From positions 1 to 19,316 of the forward strand of contig JAEWQT010000092.1 in NCBI GenBank assembly GCA_023399105.1: DNA of 19,316 nt, given 5' to 3'. The translations under genes and the position numbers were made by a program. The stretch comes from Pseudomonadota bacterium (GTDB taxonomy: Bacteria; Pseudomonadota; Gammaproteobacteria; Pseudomonadales; Oceanobacteraceae). Under the pieces are notes generated by a model. It searched no databases and was not told the origin of the DNA. It saw only the letters and a program-made list of their open reading frames with translations. Below are positions 16,298 through 19,316 of the stretch, piece by piece (position 1 is the stretch's first letter; each line of letters opens with the position of its first letter).

Positions 16298-17179
16298 ATG
16301 AGTGATACTGCGGTTTTTTCTGTTCTGCCGGAGCTGGCCCTGCTGGAAATCAGCGGCCCTGACAGCGAACGTTTTCTGCAAGGGCAATTAACCTGTGACG
16401 TCGCCGCGCTGCAGGCAGGCCTGTGGACACTGGGTGCCTGCTGCACCGCCAAGGGCCGCATGGTGGCTAATTTTGTGATCGGCCGGCAAGACAACACCTT
16501 CTGGTTACGCCTGCCGGGCGACCAGGTGGCGGCGCTGCGCCAGCATCTGAGTCGCTACGCCGTATTTTTTAAAACCACCCTCACTGACCGCAGTAACGAC
16601 TGGCAGGTACTGGGCACGGTGCCGGCACAGACTACCCCCGCCTTGCTGACCCAACCGCAGCCCCTGCAGGTTATCGCTGACGGACTGGAACTGCAGTGGC
16701 CGGATGGCCGTCGTGAACGCTGGCAAGCCGGCAACGCCACCAGCCACTGCGCCGATAACGGCCAATGGACCGCGGCTGATATCCGTCAGGGTTTGATCTG
16801 GGTAACCGAAGCCAGCCGCGAAGAATGGGTGCCGCAGCACATTGACTGGCACCATCAGGGCGGCATCAGTTTCCGCAAAGGCTGCTACACCGGCCAGGAG
16901 ATCGTGGCGCGGCTGCAGTATCTGGGCAAAAGCAAAAAACAGGTGATTCAGCTACACAGCGCCGAACCGCTCAGTCTGGCGGTCTTAACCCCGCTGCAGG
17001 ATGAGCAAGGCAAAACCATCGGCGAGGTGGCCGGCTGGGCAGGCCGGCAAGGTTTGGCGGTTATTAATGCCGGTTCCCTGCCGGCGGCGTTACTGGCCGG
17101 TGATATTTCTCTCACCGGCAGCAGACTTTTCTATACTGACGCCATTCATGACGGAACGGATACGGAGCCCGCACAATGA
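16298..17179 (+). CDS. ygfZ: Folate-binding protein YgfZ
   Basis: Tetrahydrofolate-binding protein of the GcvT-like fold, needed for maintaining certain Fe-S enzymes and tRNA thiolation in E. coli. The 293-residue protein carries the YgfZ signature KGCYTGQE (194-201, with C196) and the N-terminal ISGPDSERFLQGQLTCDVA stretch. The C-terminal barrel is somewhat shorter than in the 326-residue E. coli protein. ATG 16298 is preceded by CGGAG five bases upstream. Its stop overlaps the start of the HDOD gene as ATGA, so the two are one unit, divergent from sdhE. Confidence 0.93.
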   Translation: MSDTAVFSVLPELALLEISGPDSERFLQGQLTCDVAALQAGLWTLGACCTAKGRMVANFVIGRQDNTFWLRLPGDQVAALRQHLSRYAVFFKTTLTDRSNDWQVLGTVPAQTTPALLTQPQPLQVIADGLELQWPDGRRERWQAGNATSHCADNGQWTAADIRQGLIWVTEASREEWVPQHIDWHHQGGISFRKGCYTGQEIVARLQYLGKSKKQVIQLHSAEPLSLAVLTPLQDEQGKTIGEVAGWAGRQGLAVINAGSLPAALLAGDISLTGSRLFYTDAIHDGTDTEPAQ

Positions 17180-18015
17180 GCAACCTGGCCCTGCAGGTAA
17201 AAGATGAGATTGTCAGACAGATCAAAAACGATGAACTGGTGCTGCCCACCCTGCCAGAAGTGGCCCTGCAGGTACGGGATGTGGCGGAAGATGTGAACGC
17301 CACCATTAACGATCTGGCCCAGATTATTGCCCGCGATCCGGCCCTCAGTGCCCGTATTATCAAGGTCACCAACAGCCCGCTGGTGCGCACCAGCAGTCCG
17401 GTCACCGACCTGGGTACCGCCATTGCCCGGCTGGGCATTAACTTCACCAGTAATCTGGCCATTGGTCTGGCCATGGAGCAGATGTTTCAGGCCACCCACG
17501 ACATCATCGACCGGCGCCTGCGCGAATGCTGGTCACACTCCATGGAAATTGCCGCCTCGGCGCAGGTGCTGGCGCGCCATTTCACCAAGCTGCAGCCGGA
17601 TCAGGCCATGCTGGCCGGGCTGGTGCATCAGATTGGTATGCTGCCGATTCTGGCCTACGCCGAAAACCACGAAGGCTTACTGAGTGATAGCTTATCGCTG
17701 GATATGGTGCTGGAAAAACTGCACCCGGCGCTGGGGGCATACATTCTGCGCAGCTGGAAATTTCAGCCTGAACTGGCCGAAGTACCGAAGGAATACCTGA
17801 ACCTGCAACATCAGGCGGCACAGGCTGACTACACCGATCTGGTGCAGGTGGCAACCTTGCAAAGTTATTCCGGTACCAATCACCCGCTGGCCCGGGTGAA
17901 GCGCAGCGAGCTGGGGTCGTTCCGCCGGCTGGGGCTGGATGCCGACGAAGAAGTCACCATTCTGGAAGATCTGGCCGACGAGCTGAGCGCCAGCCAGGCG
18001 GCACTGCGGCACTGA
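17176..18015 (+). CDS. HDOD domain signalling protein
   Basis: A 279-residue cytoplasmic protein made almost entirely of one HDOD domain, an HD-like output module found in bacterial signalling proteins of mostly unknown output. Recognisable parts are LPTLPEVALQVRDV (23-36), DPALSARIIKVTNS (54-67), the WSHSMEIAASAQVLARHF helix (119-136) and LAGLVHQIGMLPIL (146-159). The metal-binding HD pair of true HD phosphohydrolases reads H151-Q152, so catalysis is not expected; this loss is typical of HDOD proteins. There is no receiver, GGDEF or kinase domain. ATG 17176 overlaps the ygfZ stop and has CGGAG eight bases upstream. Co-translation with ygfZ suggests a linked role, but none is established. Confidence 0.9.
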   Translation: MSNLALQVKDEIVRQIKNDELVLPTLPEVALQVRDVAEDVNATINDLAQIIARDPALSARIIKVTNSPLVRTSSPVTDLGTAIARLGINFTSNLAIGLAMEQMFQATHDIIDRRLRECWSHSMEIAASAQVLARHFTKLQPDQAMLAGLVHQIGMLPILAYAENHEGLLSDSLSLDMVLEKLHPALGAYILRSWKFQPELAEVPKEYLNLQHQAAQADYTDLVQVATLQSYSGTNHPLARVKRSELGSFRRLGLDADEEVTILEDLADELSASQAALRH

Positions 18016-18022
18016 CACAACC

Positions 18023-18041
18023 GGCAGCGCCTCAGCGCTGC
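18023..18041. repeat. Hairpin repeat, copy 1
   Basis: GCAGCGC-CTCA-GCGCTGC, a seven-base stem with four-base loop, eight bases after the HDOD stop codon. It is nearly identical to the hairpin at 18054-18073, separated by 12 bases. No T-tract follows, but in the convergent layout it may act as a two-way transcription block or 3'-end stabiliser. Confidence 0.65.
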
Positions 18042-18053
18042 GATCCAGGCAAA

Positions 18054-18073
18054 GGCAGCGCCTCAGCGCTGCC
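18054..18073. repeat. Hairpin repeat, copy 2
   Basis: Perfect inverted repeat GGCAGCGC-CTCA-GCGCTGCC with an eight-base stem and four-base loop. The loop contains the stop codon (TGA on the minus strand, 18063-18065) of the hydrolase gene, so this copy overlaps coding sequence. It shares a 19-base core with copy 1. Confidence 0.65.
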
Positions 18074-19199
18074 AGCCCGGCAGTTCCCGTAACGGATGGT
18101 TGTCCGCCGACCAGGGCGATTGCAGTAACTGTTTAACCCAGCCGCGCGGTACCTCGCTAACCGCCGCGTGCTGCCAGCGCGGCTGGTAGTCTTTATCGAT
18201 CACCATGGCGCGGACACCTTCGGCGAAATCCGGATGCCGCACCGCCTGATACGCCAGCACCAGCTCCCACTGCGCCACTTCGCGCAGGCTCATCAACCTG
18301 CCGCGCGCCAGTTGCTCCATCACCACCCAGGCCGTACCGGGGCAGCCGCGCCGATAATTTTCAATGCCCTGTTTAATCCAGGGGTTATCGCCCTGCCAGG
18401 CGCGCAACGCGCGGTCGATGGCGGGCAAATCAGATGCCGCAAACAGCTGCTGCAAATCATCCCGGGCCAGGGCTAACTGACTGGCCGGCAATTCACCAGC
18501 CTCCGCCTCCATGCCATGCAACAACGAACGCACCTGATGATGATTTTCGGCCACATTGCTGCCCCAGGGCAGCTGCCGCAGGGCCTGCAGAACATCCTGC
18601 TGATGCTCATGGCGCAGCGCGTACTGAATCAGCTGCAGCTCACGACAATCGAGCGCATTCATCAGACTGCCGGATAACCCCATCCAGTGCCCGACCGGAT
18701 ACGGCAGACGCGACAGATACCAGCTGCCGCCGACATCGGGAAACAAACCAATACGGATTTCCGGCCACGCCAGCTTCAGGGTTTCAGTACCGACACGATG
18801 ATTGGCACCGATAAACAGCCCCAGCCCACCGCCCATGACAAAGCCATTGCCCCAGGCAATTAAAGGCTTGCTGAACAGATGCACGCGGTAATTTTTGCTG
18901 TACTCACCGCGAAAAAAATCATCCGCATAGCGGTACTGCTCGTCACCCTCTGCCGTCATGCTCTGGTACAACTGGCGGATATCGCCACCCGCACAAAAGG
19001 CTTTATCGCCGGCACCGCGCATTAATACCGCCACCACCTGGTCGTTTTTTTCCCAGCGCGCCAGCTGTTTGTCGATCAGGTTGACCATGGTCAGATCCAC
19101 CGCATTCATGGCGGCAGGTGCGTTCAGGGTTAACACCCCAATCTTATGGCCGCTGCGGGTGGCGAGCGTGGTGGCAACCACCGGGCTGTCTGCTTTCAC
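18063..19199 (-). CDS. 3-hydroxyisobutyryl-CoA hydrolase-type enoyl-CoA hydratase/isomerase family protein
   Basis: A 378-residue crotonase-fold enzyme of the 3-hydroxyisobutyryl-CoA hydrolase branch, which releases CoA in valine catabolism. Motifs: GDKAFCAGGDIRQLY (64-78, oxyanion loop), NGFVMGGGLGLFIGANHRV (118-136), and WPEIRIGLFPDVGGSWYLSR (145-164) with E147 and D155 at the positions of the known catalytic acids. The C-terminal FAEGVRAMVIDKDYQPRW also matches this family rather than plain enoyl-CoA hydratases, which are about 260 residues. The frame is open to 19295, but GTG 19199 has AAGGAG six bases upstream and begins at the family N-terminus. No other valine-degradation gene is in the window, so the substrate remains inferred. 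Confidence 0.85.
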   Translation of the reverse strand: MKADSPVVATTLATRSGHKIGVLTLNAPAAMNAVDLTMVNLIDKQLARWEKNDQVVAVLMRGAGDKAFCAGGDIRQLYQSMTAEGDEQYRYADDFFRGEYSKNYRVHLFSKPLIAWGNGFVMGGGLGLFIGANHRVGTETLKLAWPEIRIGLFPDVGGSWYLSRLPYPVGHWMGLSGSLMNALDCRELQLIQYALRHEHQQDVLQALRQLPWGSNVAENHHQVRSLLHGMEAEAGELPASQLALARDDLQQLFAASDLPAIDRALRAWQGDNPWIKQGIENYRRGCPGTAWVVMEQLARGRLMSLREVAQWELVLAYQAVRHPDFAEGVRAMVIDKDYQPRWQHAAVSEVPRGWVKQLLQSPWSADNHPLRELPGWQR

Positions 19200-19228
19200 T
19201 GAAAACTCCTTCTGCAACAACCGGTTAA

Positions 19229-19257
19229 CTGGCAGGAAACAGGCTGGATGGTACACT
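19229..19257 (+). promoter_or_regulatory. Candidate promoter for the right-edge gene
   Basis: CTGGCA (19229-19234) and TACACT (19252-19257) are spaced by 17 bases, each matching its consensus at four of six positions, with TGG before the -10 forming an extended -10. Transcription would start near 19264, about 25 bases before the ATG at 19289. Confidence 0.35.
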
Positions 19258-19288
19258 TTCCGGCATCTGTTTGTCCGCGGACGTATCC

Positions 19289-19316
19289 ATGACATCTGTA
19301 CTCAGCGTACTAGTAG
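19289..19316 (+). CDS. Possible 5' end of a divergent gene, cut by the window edge
   Basis: ATG at 19289 opens a frame (MTSVLSVLV) that runs to the end without a stop. Support is the promoter-like sequence upstream, the divergent layout and a weak GCGGA ribosome binding site seven bases before the ATG. Only nine codons are visible, so neither reality nor product can be judged. Confidence 0.35.

Noticed and set aside
1..19316. Mobile element, prophage or defence island
   Set aside because: No transposase, integrase, terminal repeats, tRNA or compositional shift; gene order is conserved core.

Overview
The window is a compact stretch of chromosomal core genome from a gammaproteobacterium. It holds 20 protein genes, short spacers (none above about 175 bases), and no tRNA, rRNA, CRISPR array, insertion sequence or prophage signature. 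Gene content and order resemble the Pseudomonas/Oceanospirillales side of the class: nadB is divergent from an rpoE(algU)-rseA(mucA)-rseB(mucB)-rseC(mucC)-mucD cluster, which runs into lepA-rnc-era-recO-pdxJ-acpS. A gacS/barA-type kinase next to cysM also fits. GC-rich, evenly used codons across all genes give no sign of recent transfer. A marine Oceanospirillales-type bacterium is my guess; the species cannot be read from the window.

Layout. (1) 48-3920: cysM (-) and the hybrid sensor kinase gacS/barA (+) diverge from a 165-base spacer. (2) 3910-9551 (-): lepA, a DUF4845 membrane protein, rnc, era, recO, pdxJ and acpS form one tightly packed run with overlaps of 4 to 8 bases. This is the classic translation/RNA-processing/GTPase cluster, but lepB (signal peptidase I), normally right after lepA, is absent. 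(3) 9656-13665 (-): the envelope-stress operon: sigma E, its membrane anti-sigma RseA, periplasmic RseB, RseC, and a DegP-like protease MucD. (4) 13876-15483 (+): nadB, first step of de novo NAD synthesis. (5) 15497-16124 (-): sdhE and ygfX, which overlap. (6) 16298-18015 (+): ygfZ and an HDOD-domain gene sharing an ATGA stop/start. (7) 18063-19199 (-): a 3-hydroxyisobutyryl-CoA hydrolase-type crotonase, followed by the first codons of a possible divergent gene at the right edge.

The genes serve housekeeping and stress functions: cysteine, pyridoxal phosphate, NAD and acyl-carrier-protein cofactor supply; ribosome biogenesis and translation (LepA, Era, RNase III); recombination (RecO); flavinylation of succinate dehydrogenase (SdhE); Fe-S maintenance (YgfZ); and two signalling systems (GacS and sigma E). 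I found no convincing new multi-gene system. The most unusual items are small: a 15-base sequence shared by the leaders of cysM and rpoE at nearly the same distance from the start codon, two tandem near-identical hairpins between the convergent HDOD and hydrolase genes, an alternative upstream start of rpoE with a better ribosome binding site, the missing lepB, and a pilin-like N-terminus on the DUF4845 protein.
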